Below are positions 12,901-22,318 of a stretch of DNA of 64,000 nucleotides, one piece after another; within the stretch, counting starts at the first letter, position 1, and each line of letters starts with the position of its first letter. The stretch is from positions 1,364,001-1,428,000 of the forward strand of contig BQMF02000036.1 of assembly GCA_027922465.2 (NCBI GenBank), given 5' to 3'. The notes below the pieces were generated by a model that saw only the letters and a list, made by a program, of their open reading frames with translations, was not told where the DNA came from and searched no databases. This DNA is from Turritopsis dohrnii (Eukaryota > Cnidaria > Hydrozoa > Anthoathecata > Oceaniidae). A program made the position numbers and the translations under genes.

Positions 12901-13641
12901 GAAACACACGTCAGTGTAGCGGTCAACGGAGGTAGCCACGGCAAAACTGCCGGACTGTTGAAAACAGGATTGCAGCATCCTAGGAAACTTCTCTTGGAAG
13001 CATCCGTCAAACTGCAGTCAGATCGAGGAGGTGCCATTCCTGACAAAAGATCAGATAGAGGATGTGCCATTCCTAATAAAAAATCAGATAGAGTCGCTGT
13101 TCCCGACAAAAAGGTAGATGGAGGAGGCGCCATGCATAACAAAAACGCAGTCACTTCACGGCTAGGTCATATTACAATTCCCGACACACATTTCCCGCAC
13201 AATATAGATCCGGACAGTCAAACGCCTGTTTTTGCTTGGATACCACATGTAGAAGAGAACAACCAATCAAAATGGAGCAGTGGGCGAGGCAACTCCAATC
13301 ACGTTCCACCCGTGTCCTTAAATAATGTTCAAGGTCATTATGAATACAAGAAAAACCCCGACATTTGGCGTCAGGAAACACACAATCCGACTCACTTCAC
13401 CGACTACCATGACGTCCAAGGCGTTCCAGCGACACCACGCGAACATCACTTATTTCAGCCATATTGTTACCAGGAACCGCCGAGGAATGCATTCGAACAG
13501 CAAGTTCGCCAGCCGACGTTGTTAGACCAACACGCCATGATGTGGCGTCAACATATGACGGACAGTGTTCGATTGGACGCCACTCCCTCGACATCGTCGT
13601 CACCTAGGGCGGAAATGTCGTTCAATTGGAGTTACCGTTAA
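6913..13641 (+). CDS. TET: TET-family methylcytosine dioxygenase, spliced gene
   Basis: TET enzymes oxidise 5-methylcytosine in nuclear DNA using Fe(II) and 2-oxoglutarate. Ten coding exons were read by frame and splice consensus: 6913-7029, about 7246-7461 (CXXC), 8252-8603, 8742-8828, 9296-9389, 9685-9893, 10477-10621, 10711-10800, 11044-11181, 11338-13641. From 8252 onward every junction keeps frame with GT..AG. The acceptor of exon 2 is tentative. The predicted protein is about 1,240 residues. Family hallmarks in order: a short TET-type CXXC finger; CGC then [61 protein letters not shown] with the HxD iron ligands at 11143-11151; [10 protein letters not shown]; and the distal block [20 protein letters not shown] followed by [15 protein letters not shown] with the third iron ligand His and the 2-oxoglutarate Arg. 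The start was chosen as the first long-frame ATG after a good acceptor (exon begins 6863). A 7-codon uORF at 6895 precedes it. Transcription may begin further upstream. Confidence 0.93.
7246..7461 (+). CDS. TET: TET exon encoding the CXXC zinc finger
   Basis: It encodes [20 protein letters not shown] followed by [17 protein letters not shown]. The eight zinc-binding Cys have the spacing of the short TET/CXXC4/5-type finger, which lacks the KFGG motif of MLL/DNMT1-type fingers. The finger targets the enzyme to CpG-containing DNA. The donor AAG|gtaatg is clear (7461). The acceptor is inferred from phase (ggaag|ACT at 7246), and a more upstream start near 7144 is possible. A separate start inside this exon (ATG at 7264) cannot be excluded. 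Confidence 0.85.
8252..10800 (+). CDS. TET: TET Cys-rich and first catalytic-core exons
   Basis: Six exons cover this part: 8252-8603, 8742-8828, 9296-9389, 9685-9893, 10477-10621 and 10711-10800. They encode the Cys-rich region ([28 protein letters not shown]) that packs on the double-stranded beta-helix in known TET structures. Introns are 80-600 bp. Phases chain as 1, 2, 0, 2, 0, 0 and all agree. The intron between 9893 and 10477 carries a hairpin MITE. Confidence 0.9.
10172..10270. mobile_element. hairpin MITE in a TET intron (CACTGCGAAGG family)
   Basis: It is bounded by CCCAGTGGACGAATTTGTTG on the left and GATTTTCCCCACTGGG on the right as imperfect inverted ends. The body carries TCACTGCGAAGGAGTGCATT. 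Related bodies occur at about 3866-3955 and 17496-17569. Confidence 0.65.
11044..11181 (+). CDS. TET: TET exon with the HxD iron-binding motif
   Basis: This 138 bp, phase 0-0 exon carries [20 protein letters not shown]. The His (CAT 11143) and Asp (GAT 11149) are the first two Fe(II) ligands of the dioxygenase. Both are intact, so the enzyme is predicted to be active. Confidence 0.92.
11338..13641 (+). CDS. TET: TET terminal exon: end of catalytic domain plus long disordered tail
   Basis: This 2.3 kb exon begins [20 protein letters not shown]. About 140 residues of linker replace the much longer low-complexity insert of vertebrate TETs. It then encodes the distal beta-helix block with [18 protein letters not shown] and [13 protein letters not shown]. 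Some 550 residues of polar, disordered tail follow. The tail has two internal repeats: about five 19-residue units around HVxTSxNPVxFPxxxx (12280-12545) and a SDRGxAIPDKK repeat (13018-13140). It stops TAA at 13641. Part of this tail is duplicated at 39.86-40.29 kb. Confidence 0.92.
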   Translation, partial: VCTLLKPDYVERDDEQLHVLPLYQLINDFGDPAPANFQIPNHFMHSKLKERQEPTEGKGKYVHPYAVNSRKMEQTADEKKLMFQDENEVSGMFVGCNDREFTEQKPIIFDGSPINLRPHFVDGRDTCFRQVNNVDVKTPLSDMPTKLHSKPTYITSDMGGVAIALGHGSFLVECARKELHATTALRNPQRNKPTRISMVFYQHKKLNKSKHGFYEHQEKMRVREAERKLERESFDDLALLADTAFMSSDSNMTSEPPSLENTPEKRNPLLELCRQDARDRAYSSSEPNIPTLFKTEPASTDIGYSHLHSTNSSHVSEDHRVTTSRNPVPFPVMNDHMAMTSQNPVLFPAQKGHVIATSRNSVSYPVINNHMTMTSQNPVSFPAKKDHVITTSQHPVSYPAKKEVQKPTRISKFNVESILNPKIEQEPPACRLNPLNERRPSDLAAPGKSENHVTTPSLPTFSIFSKKYRDTDVVVHSNRTNVITSTVRLKESITENSTYFTTHAQSPQKSSTNVSCTRTNQETHVSVAVNGGSHGKTAGLLKTGLQHPRKLLLEASVKLQSDRGGAIPDKRSDRGCAIPNKKSDRVAVPDKKVDGGGAMHNKNAVTSRLGHITIPDTHFPHNIDPDSQTPVFAWIPHVEENNQSKWSSGRGNSNHVPPVSLNNVQGHYEYKKNPDIWRQETHNPTHFTDYHDVQGVPATPREHHLFQPYCYQEPPRNAFEQQVRQPTLLDQHAMMWRQHMTDSVRLDATPSTSSSPRAEMSFNWSYR
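12605..13085. repeat. segmental duplication copy 1, block a (TET tail)
   Basis: The tail of the TET exon from the [16 protein letters not shown] part to the SDRG repeats is matched at 39,860-40,285 with substitutions and small deletions. Shared tracts include AACAGGATTGCAGCATCCTA and GAAGCATCCGTCAAACTGCA. Confidence 0.85.
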
Positions 13642-13812
13642 GCCGGTGTAACGCTAGAATAGATTTTTTTCCACACGATTAAGTGATCGACAATTTTTTC
13701 TCCTTATATAGTCTAGGTTTGTTTTAAGAATTATGGAACCGAGGCAATCTGTTTACATACAGCACCTGGTACCGAGTTTGATGACTGAACATTTTCAAGC
13801 ACTATAGTTTAA

Positions 13813-14835
13813 AGGGGCAGTAAACTAAAAAAATCACAAGTTGATTTTTGTGCTGAAAGTCAGTTTTTGAATTTTCAAAAAGTCATTTTTCGTTCCTGAG
13901 ATATTGCCGTTTAAAGGTTTTTTCTGAAAATGATCTCCATGGCAACGTGACATCACAACGTTCAAGAAGATATTGCTGACATATAAATATGTGAATAACT
14001 CAGAATGTTTTAATGATATATTGTTAGAACATTGCATGTATATGGGTAAATAACTGCAGTTGTGAAAATAGCAAAGAAATTTATTGCCATTGCTACTCCG
14101 GTTCGGTTCCAGGTCTCTATTATTTTTAGCTGACGAAGCTATATATCAGCATCCAACACTGGTACCATGGCGAATTTCGCTTTAACTTACGTCCAGTGAA
14201 AACTGTTCCATTTTCTAAAATTTCTTTGCCCATACATGAGCAGATCTGCATTTATAGGTTTGTCAGCAAAAAAACAGAAGGGACCTGGAAACAAGCCCAG
14301 GGTAACCATGGCAACAATTATTTTTAGAAATTCGATACCTGTAGATGTTTGCCACTACACATATGAATTTCTAGCAGTGTATCACTAATATTTCTTGAGT
14401 TATTTACATATTTGTATGTCAGCAATTTCTTTTTTGAACATTGTGATGTCACGTTGCCATGGAGATCAAGTTTTGAGCAAAAACTTTAAAGAAAGTGTTA
14501 TTCTTCAATTCCTCTTGCAAACTTATTTAATGATCATACAATAAAAGGTTTATATTTCATAAAGTACAATATGTTAAAATTTAAAATCTATAAAATATTT
14601 ATAATAATTTACATACATAAGGAAAGAGAAGAAAACCTTCAAAGCCTAGCTTCCTCCACAGCCATAGTACAGTCATCCACACTTTCAAAAACTTTAAATG
14701 GCAATATCTCGAGATCGAAAAAAGATTTTTTGAAAAATTCAAGAACTGACTTTCATCATTTTTAAAATTCTTCCAAATGGTACAAAAAAAAAATATATAT
14801 ATATATATTTTGATTTTTTTGAGTTTAGTCCCCCT
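13813..14835. mobile_element. foldback DNA element with TTAA target duplication
   Basis: The left end is AGGGGCAGTAAACTAAAAAA and the right end read inward is AGGGGGACTAAACTCAAAAA. TTAA lies outside both (13809-13812, 14836-14839). Long sub-terminal inverted homology continues inward (for example CTCCATGGCAACGTGACATC on the left and its complement near 14450). TTAA duplication with a 5'-AG terminus fits Kolobok-like or piggyBac-like non-autonomous elements. It encodes no transposase. Confidence 0.75.
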
Positions 14836-15059
14836 TTAACTTATGAAATTAAAGGCCACCAGAACCTTTTTCGATGGCTGTCAGTCAGTTCTCCACAATA
14901 AGTACTTATCAATACTTCAATTCTAAGTACATTTTAATGTCTGCATTTGCAATCTCCAGTGATAGACCAAAAAACGTTTGCAATTCTGAGCGAAAGGGGT
15001 AATGAGTAACATGAAATGATTGTCTTGATATGGACTGAGTGGTGATGCGATTCCACCCA

Positions 15060-17100
15060 CAAGAAATGATATATTCAGACAAATCCCTGTCTCGACGTTA
15101 AAGCGCACGTTTGACGTGCCAATACTACCAATAATATTGACGCGCCAATACTTTTAGAAAAACATTAACAAGCGTTGCCATAAATTTTTCATTTCTTAAT
15201 TAACACAAGTGGAAAGTGTCTGATTTTTGTTTACATCAATGATCAGTTCAACATGGAGGCGTTCTTGCAACCTCTCCCAATCCCAAACTTAACACCAATC
15301 ACAATACATTATAGGGAGTTTTCTTCAAATTAGGCTATTTATGGTATTCATATATCTCATCGTGTGTCCACGACACATGATGAAAATGTTTTTTGTTTGT
15401 TTTTTTCTCGAAAATTTGGAATAATAATAGTGTTTTTTTGTGAGCATTTTACACGAGTATACATAGATAGGAGTTATATATATATTTGTTTTTTTACATT
15501 TGCGAATTATGTTGAAGATTTTTTTGCGTGTGAAGCAAATACAACTTCATAAACATGCCTCTTTTATATTCGTGAACATCCCTCAGTACAAAGAATCTGG
15601 AGACTAACTGGTGTTTATTCATTATCTCTTGTGCGATGGTGGACGCATTCAGACACTTACATTTCTCTGGTTCAGATGTCCTTACAAACAAACAACCTGG
15701 AATATTCATTTTGATGCGTAAAGACGTCAAAAAGTCACTGCGACGGAGAGCAGGGGAAGGGAGCATATATAATTAGTGACGTAGGAGGACCCGCCATGGT
15801 TGGGTCCGACACACCAGACAAAATTTTTAAATTTTGTTCCTCTAGATTGGTTAAAACCACACCCTCTCAAACTTGAAGAATGTATTTTGTTTCATTGTTA
15901 CTTATTATTACTTATAAGATTTCAATACAACACAAGGCTTTTTTACATTAAGAACAAAAATTAAGTAAAATCTTTATCAACAAACCGACCAAATTGACTG
16001 GAAACGTTTATCATTTTTAGAGCTAAATTCATTTACTATCTCTAACAAATTCAATTGGTTGGTAAGATCTTTATAGATATTCAATATGGCAAGAGCGTTA
16101 AAGCGTTTGCTTTCATAGATGCCCTGAGCCAAGACTTCAATCGTCGTGCTGTAGAAATTGCCTTCTTTTTACTTATATCTTTTTGCTTGACTTAATAAAA
16201 CATTTTCTGCAAAAAAGTGGGGGGAGCCATGGCCCTAGAACCCAGGGTCTCTTGCCTTTTCGATATACGGATAGCGGCAAAGGCAAGAGACCCTGGGTTC
16301 GAGGTTGCGCCAGTAAGGTGTGTTTGAAAAACTCAATGAGTATAAGGTCTAACGTTTGCAATAAAAAGAAGGATGAAAATTATGTTGTTACTTCGTTGTT
16401 ATTGCTCTGCAGTAATACCTCATACATATTTAGAACATCTCCAGAACAAAAGGAATTCAGTTATTACAATATTATATTATCAAGCTGCCCTCGGCGTTCA
16501 GTGAATTAAACAAACAAAATGAAATAAAAAAGGGCTATGAAGATATAACAAAATACCTGACTCATCGCGGGACCATTTCATAAGCCAATCAGCAACAACA
16601 ATTTATCAATCAAGCAATAACATTTTGACAGGTATAACATCCAAACATTTCTCTTGTGGTATGAAAAATTCTTCATTTCAAAACTTCCTCGTACCAGCTA
16701 AAATTTTTCTTACCCCATCAATATTTATTTATCTATTTATTTATTTGTTGATTGTTATAAATGTCTCGTTAACGTCTTGTTAATAAATCTGACAAGACGA
16801 AAGTCACGCGATGTACTTCTACTGTTATTCAAGTTTCTCTCCTATCCTTAGAAAAAGTTTTAACACGAAGTTATAATTTGTTGTCAAGTTGTGTGCCTAA
16901 TTCTCCCCACAGATTAATTTGAAAAGTTTTCGTTCTTTTTATTCAGGTGAATAAATTATGCACGTGCACGTTTATCACGTGCATTTGTAACTTGTGATTT
17001 GATTGGCTGCAAAGTAAACATTAGAAAGTTCATCTGGTAGCACGTTTTAATCAGTTTTGTCCACGCGCTTTTTATAAGAACAATTTTATAAGAATATAAA
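15060..17100. repeat. segmental duplication copy 1, block b (TET 3' flank)
   Basis: It is matched by 40,280-40,345 plus 44,205-46,195. Shared tracts include AACACCAATCACAATACATT, GCATTTTACACGAGT, ATGTCCTTACAAACAAACAA, ATTTCATAA.CCAATCAGC and ATGCACGTGCACGTTTATCA. It has no recognisable gene: the 90-codon minus ORF at 15494-15766 is not preserved as a coding unit in the other copy. Confidence 0.85.
16238..16300. repeat. hairpin repeat (GAACCCAGGGTCTCTTGCC family)
   Basis: GAACCCAGGGTCTCTTGCCT and its reverse complement face each other around CGATATACGGATAGCGGC. Single-arm or related copies lie at 17597-17620 and 47171-47239, so this is a dispersed hairpin family. Confidence 0.7.
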
Positions 17101-17106
17101 ATCTTA

Positions 17107-17493
17107 GGGGGTGATCACATGAGGAGGGCTAGCCAGGTAAACCGGGCTGGCTCGGTTAGGTGGGCTGATAAATTTTTATGATCACATGGAAAAGTATCAG
17201 CCCGCTTAACCGGGCTAAAGAACTGATCACGTGATATTTGTTATATTTTTCAACTTTACGCATGTGCCGTGTATGCAATTTCATCCCGGCAAAGGGGGCC
17301 AGCCCGGTTGAAAGCCATCACATGAGAAATTCTTCAGCCTGCTTTACCGAGATCCGAGGTTAAATAAAGCGAGATCTCGGCAAAGCGGGCTGGCTCGTTT
17401 CTCATGTGATCACAAACACAAATTTATGACACTTTCTTAATAGTAGCGAGATCTCGGCAAACCGAGCTAGCCCCCTCCATGTGATTACCTCCT
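17107..17493. mobile_element. PIF/Harbinger-like MITE with TTA target duplication
   Basis: The 27 nt imperfect TIRs are GGGGGTGATCACATGAGGAG and GGAGGTAATCACATGGAGGG, both followed by GGCTAGC. They are flanked by TTA on both sides (17104-17106, 17494-17496). Internal motifs AACCGGGCTGGCTCG and CGAGATCTCGGCAAA are repeated in both orientations. A 3 bp TWA duplication fits Harbinger-type elements. There is no ORF. Confidence 0.75.
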
Positions 17494-17495
17494 TA

Positions 17496-17569
17496 GTTGG
17501 CGAAATCGTCAAAAGTCACTGCGAAGGGGTGCATTAATCGCAGTTATTTTTTGACGATTTTTCCAACTA
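17496..17569. mobile_element. hairpin MITE abutting the Harbinger-like element
   Basis: AGTTGGCGAAATCGTCAAAA and TTTTTGACGATTTTTCCAAC form the arms. The loop contains CACTGCGAAGGGGTGCAT, the same core as in the TET-intron hairpin at 10172-10270. Its left edge shares the TTAG that also forms the neighbour's target site. Confidence 0.65.
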
Positions 17570-18168
17570 CAGGGCAAAAGAAACTAAAAGGCAAGAGACC
17601 CTGGGTTCGAGGTTGTGGCTTGCCTAAAAAAACAACTCCGCTTTCGGAATGCGACGCCTTAACCGTCAGGCTACGCAGGCTTAAAGATATAGGTTAGTTT
17701 AGTAATCTTAAATGAAAAATAACTTCATAAATGTTGAGTTAAAAACAAATAAGTAAATAAATGATGCTCATAATCTACAACGTATGTTTTGCGATGAAGG
17801 TCAACAAGTCTGGAAAAATACAGAATGCCAAGATAAGGTCCACATTTTGTTTCACTTTTTGCAACGTAAGCAATAATTCAATTACTCAGTAAGTCTACAA
17901 TGAGAAGTTCAAATTTTTCAATTTTGACATCGGTCAGCATTGAAAACTCTGTACAGCTCTGAGCCGATGAAGTTTCTTCAACTTCAATAATGGCAGATTG
18001 TAGATGTCCCGCATTTTGGTTACGTCGAGTACGGCTCTAAAAGTTCAAATAAAGAGCACTGCAAACCTCCTGGGTTCGAGATTTCATTCTATATGAATAT
18101 GCTGAGTCGATGCAGAGTTTTGGTAGTGAGAATCATCCATACTTTGATTACATATTGTCTTACAAACT

Positions 18169-19057
18169 CCCAGCGGGCACAAGACGTCTTTGAGACGTCT
18201 CATTTTAATCATAAAATGGTCGTTTGCTTTCCAGATCATTTTGCGACGTCGTAGGGACGTCTGAAACGGGACGTCGCAATTGGGATCCTTTTACGACGTT
18301 TTTAGGACGTCTTTATACGGATTGAATAACGACCTTCGAAACAATTATAAACTTAAGATCATTTTGGGACGTCGTAGGGACGTCTGAAACGGGACGTCGC
18401 AATTGGGATCCTTTTACGACGTTTTTGGGGCGTCTTTATGCGGATTGAATAACGACCTTCGAAACAATTATAAATTTAAGATCATTTTGCGACGTCGTTG
18501 GGACGTTTGAAACGGGACGTCGCAATTGGGATCCTTTTACGACGTTTTTGGGACGTCTTTATACGGATTGAATAACGACCTTCGAAACAATTATAAATTT
18601 AAGATCATTTTGGGACGTCGTAGGGACGTCTGAAACGGGACGTCGCAATTGGGATCCTTTTACGACGTTTTTGGGACGTCTTTATACGGATTGAATAACG
18701 ATCTTCGAAACAATTATAAATTTTCAAAAGCAATCAGTCTGTAAAGAATGATTTATTGTAAATGTTTTTAAACGTCTTGACAACAAGCAGCGGTGGCATA
18801 ACGGTTACGAGTTCGGCTGGCACACCAGAGGTTCCAGGTTCGGGTCCGCCTGTGGCCTATTACAGTTTTTGAAAGAGTAAATTTCATAATCCTGCGACGT
18901 CGTTACGATGTCGTTGGGATGTCATCGAGACGTCTCAATGAAGATGTAATTGGGACGTCTTTTGAGATTCCCACTTCGCGACCATTTTGCGACGTCTTAG
19001 GGACGTCTTGAGAAGACGTCTTTACGACGTCTTTACGACGTCTTTGTGCCCGCTGGG
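18169..19057. mobile_element. TIR element built from ACGTC repeats
   Basis: The ends are CCCAGCGGGCAC and its exact complement GTGCCCGCTGGG, flanked by ACT on both sides (18166-18168, 19058-19060). The left half holds four tandem units of about 122 bp (18235-18720) with GACGTCGTAGGGACGTCTGA and TTACGACGTTTTTGGGACGT. The right half has shorter degenerate ACGTC arrays. It encodes nothing recognisable. Its termini resemble those of the element at 47784-49846. Confidence 0.8.
18786..18856 (+). other. tRNA-like sequence (SINE-type or tRNA relic)
   Basis: It has an A-box-like TGGCATAACGG and a B-box-like GGTTCGGGTCC at tRNA spacing. The acceptor and anticodon stems are poor, so it is unlikely to be a functional tRNA. 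It lies inside the ACGTC element between the repeat arrays. Confidence 0.45.
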
Positions 19058-19139
19058 ACTTTAAAGTGGATTCTCATAATCTTGCTAATTGTTTCTTGAC
19101 AGCATTCTATCAAAGTGTGAGTAATCATGGTTATATTAT

Positions 19140-19480
19140 AACAAAAGCCTCTGAAATTATTCCAGGCTAGTTTTACAAAAGCACAAAAGAGTTAATCCAA
19201 ATCTTATTCTCGATCAACCAAATAAAAGTTTTTTACTTTCTACAAATAAACATTTCATAATGCCAGTTGATATTTTCGTCTGACACTTGAAATTGAGTGA
19301 ACATTTTGAATTTTTGTTGCTAAGGAAATCGGTTGTAAGAGAATCTGGACCAAATGATGAAAGAATGAAGTCTACACCAACGTTGTCTTGATATGAACCT
19401 ATCTTTGTGACGTAAACCCTGACAAATTTTGTTTGGATTAGTGACGATAAAAGGTTCAGGGTATGTCTCATTCTATCAAA
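19140..19480. repeat. segmental duplication copy 1, block c
   Basis: It is matched by 46,440-46,700, with shared tracts CCAGGCTAGTTTT, AAATAAACATTTCATAATGCC/AAATAAATATTTCATAATGCC and TTTTCGTCTGACACTTGAAA/TTTTCGTCTGTTATTTGAAA. Short ORFs on the minus strand exist in both copies (19214-19471 and 46406-46657) but are not convincingly conserved as protein. Confidence 0.7.
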
Positions 19481-20551
19481 TGATTTTAAGGACGTTTTAA
19501 CCTAAAACAACAATTTTTATCGAGACGTTTTTATTGTTTATTTTTAGAGTTTCCTTTGGCAATTACCACATCGAAATTTCTTTAGAACACCATAAAAAAC
19601 TGGTATGAGAGAATATTACAACAACGGGCGTAGCAAGTTAACGCCCTTTTTCAAGGATTGCACCCTACCGCCCTAAAATTCGCTAACCTCCATGACGTAA
19701 CTGAAGAATTGTGTTATCGTTCCGGTTGGTTTTCAATACTATCAGAACTGATTTCAAACTCAATCATTCAAACGATTTAATAAAGTTAGCACCACATATG
19801 TTAGTAATGATCAAGAAAAGTGTTACGAGAACTGCAGACAGCCATATTTTATTTTGTTCGATTCAAAATCATGAATTCGTTCCATTAAATATTTAAAGGA
19901 ATGTTATCTGAAGATCGAAAGCACAAAACTGATTTGGAGCAAAACATTTTCATCGTTGCAAAAGTAAAAAAATCAAAAAAAAAAAATGTTTTTTTAGGAA
20001 CTGGTCATCTATGCTATGACGATATCATCTTTAAATTAGAGTCTAATATCCCTGTTAATTGGCAAAGAATACAACAATACTGTCTTGATACATTTGATCC
20101 AACAAAACCAAATTTTGTTAGTTCAAGAAAAACCTCAACGGTGGAGAAACAAAAGGGATAAAAGAATTAGAAAATGTTCTGTTTTGAAAATAAAACAACA
20201 AAAAAGATTTTTCAAAAAAAAAAAAAAAAAAAAGAAAAAGAAAAAAAGAAATCTAGAGGAACGAGAAAGAAATTCAAAAGGGTGTTGGCTTTGGTAAGTA
20301 TATAAAACCTGATACATTGTTTGCTTTGCACAACCTTTAATTTTGCTGACTTAGAACGGCAAAGAAAAACTGGACTCTCCAGTTTTCATGTTGGTACAAA
20401 CAGTGTGTCCATTATTTACACAAACTTTGTACACTTCAATGAAGATTTTGAAGATGAACGACCAAAATATTCACACTTCAATGTTTATGAGTTTTGTTTC
20501 CATGAAATAAAACAAACACATTATTTTTGGCTTATGTTTTTATTTTTTTAG
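19481..20551. other. noncoding stretch before the coiled-coil gene
   Basis: It includes a poly-A/AAG tract (about 20211-20250) and several short ORFs that look fortuitous. A 3' splice acceptor (TTTTTTTAG|CGTGG) ends the stretch at 20551, so an upstream noncoding exon of the next gene probably lies here. I cannot fix its donor. Confidence 0.4.
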
Positions 20552-20582
20552 CGTGGAAAATAATTTTCATTGAGTACGAGAA

Positions 20583-21407
20583 ATGGATAAACGAAACGAT
20601 ATTGAAAACGCTTTGAAACTTAAAATCGGTGAGTTGTTCCACAAATTAGAGGATGGCAAAGCGAAAGAAGACGAATTGAAGGAGAAGATACGTGCCAACT
20701 ATGAGGAAACGCAAAGAGAGGAAGCCTGTTTACCAGACTTGCATTCGAAATTGAAAGAACTGGAAGATATATTGCACGCGAAAGAGAAGACCAATGAGGA
20801 ACTGAGAAAAGAATTGCATGATGCCGAGTTCGAATCACAAAACTGTGAAGAGTACTGGGAACGAGAGATGGATTTGTCCACCATGACCGTATTGAAATTT
20901 AAAACTGCCAAGAAAACTTATGGAGATGTGTTAATCGAGACAAAGGAGTTGAAGACGAGAGGCGAAGAGTTGAGTTACGGCATTGTTGCAATTGAAAAGC
21001 AGTTGCGAGAAGAAGAAGAACTTTTTGACGCCGAAGAAAAACGTGTCCACTGCATGCAAAACGAATTAAACGCCATCACTCAAAAGCTCTCGCTTTTTAT
21101 GACACGTCAAGAAGAACTGAAGATAAAAGAAGCTGAACAAGCGAGTCGCTTGGAAGAGTTGAAGTCGAAACATAACGACACTGAAAGCAAAACACATCAA
21201 ATTGAAAGAGAGGTCAAAACCATGGAAACCATCTTGGATAGGTTGACGGATAAACTCGCAATCATGAAGAGGGAGCACGAAAATTTACAAAACATTCTGG
21301 CAGACACCAAACGAAAACTAACCGACAACGAGACTGAGGAAGAAAATTTAGATTACAAAGAAACAGTTTTACACAAAGCCCAAAATATCCGTGTCAGAAA
21401 GAAATAA
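20583..21407 (+). CDS. tropomyosin-like coiled-coil protein
   Basis: The 274-residue, almost entirely charged alpha-helical protein shows a continuous heptad pattern with no Pro and many E, K, L and R. Length (tropomyosins are about 284) and overall pattern suggest a divergent tropomyosin, an actin-filament-binding parallel dimer. The match is by character more than by diagnostic motif, and other coiled-coil proteins remain possible. The whole ORF is in one exon. ATG at 20583 (GAGAAATGG) is the first after the acceptor at 20551. AATAAA occurs at 21451-21456, 44 bp after the stop, as a plausible polyadenylation signal. Confidence 0.6.
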   Translation: MDKRNDIENALKLKIGELFHKLEDGKAKEDELKEKIRANYEETQREEACLPDLHSKLKELEDILHAKEKTNEELRKELHDAEFESQNCEEYWEREMDLSTMTVLKFKTAKKTYGDVLIETKELKTRGEELSYGIVAIEKQLREEEELFDAEEKRVHCMQNELNAITQKLSLFMTRQEELKIKEAEQASRLEELKSKHNDTESKTHQIEREVKTMETILDRLTDKLAIMKREHENLQNILADTKRKLTDNETEEENLDYKETVLHKAQNIRVRKK

Positions 21408-21601
21408 AATTATGTATATACGATAGAGTTCAAAAAACTCTGTTTCCACTAATAAACGATGCAATGTGTATCACAAACTGCGATTTAGAGGGAAGCGTTT
21501 ATTCCAAATGAAAAAGAAATGAAAATATAGCATGATTTTTATACTCAACGAAAGATGTGCATCTAACACATAAATACAGAAAATCATTTGTTGTGTTGTA
21601 T

Positions 21602-22318
21602 CATGGAGGTATAAAACAGAAGGAGAACGAACTCTTATTTTTCTATTATTCAGATAATGACTATTCTATTCATTGCGGTATCACTTTGATGTCATCCGTG
21701 ATGCGCTTTCGGCTGGTTGTCGGTGAAACGAATACTTTTTTAAAAATTAACGACAATTTAAAAACCAAATATCATCCATTATAACAACGGATCAACTTGC
21801 TGCATAGTGACAAGCAGATTATTAAACCTAAAGCTTCCTTGAGAAACAAATGAAAATCTATGTTTTTATACAGAGTTGAAGATATCGCGTAATTCATGTA
21901 TAAGTTCCAATCTACATATCTTCTGACTTAAATGCGCCTCGATAGTGCCGCGGTACGTGCAAAAACTTAGGATTATTCCCTCTTCAAAAACTGAAGCTCG
22001 GCGAAACTGCTTGAGGGGATCACGAGATATATAGACCTAAAGTTGCAATGTTTTCGTTGCATATTTGTGACGTTTTTGCATAATTCTCCCAATTCCTACA
22101 GATTATGCATGCTAATAACTTTACCCTAACGATCTTTAATCACATTGGAGAATTGATATGAACGAAATTTTCACGCAAGAACGCCAAAATTATAAAAATT
22201 ATGCTAGATGATAGCAATTATATGTTATTACACACTGAGGACTTAAACAATGCAGCGCATCACGAATAGTACAATAGCAGATTTTGAGTTCGTTCTCCTT
22301 CTGTTTTATACCTCCATG
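21602..22318. repeat. 33 bp perfect inverted repeats around a 0.65 kb spacer
   Basis: CATGGAGGTATAAAACAGAA plus GGAGAACGAACTC (21602-21634) is exactly inverted at 22286-22318. Outside the perfect part, TTGTAT./ATACAA continue the symmetry. No transposase ORF lies between, so this looks like a non-autonomous TIR element. A related CATGGAGGTAGAACAA occurs near 30346. Confidence 0.6.

Noticed and set aside
12730..13154. Minus-strand ORFs opposite the TET tail
   Set aside because: They are shadows of the TET exon, where the TET frame and repeats explain the openness.
15494..15766. 90-codon minus ORF shared in part with 44773-45054
   Set aside because: Both lie in the segmental duplicate, but frame and ends differ. 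Similarity is explained by DNA duplication, not coding constraint.
20085..20297. Lysine-rich 70-codon ORF
   Set aside because: It runs through a poly-A tract. There is no conservation or splice logic.
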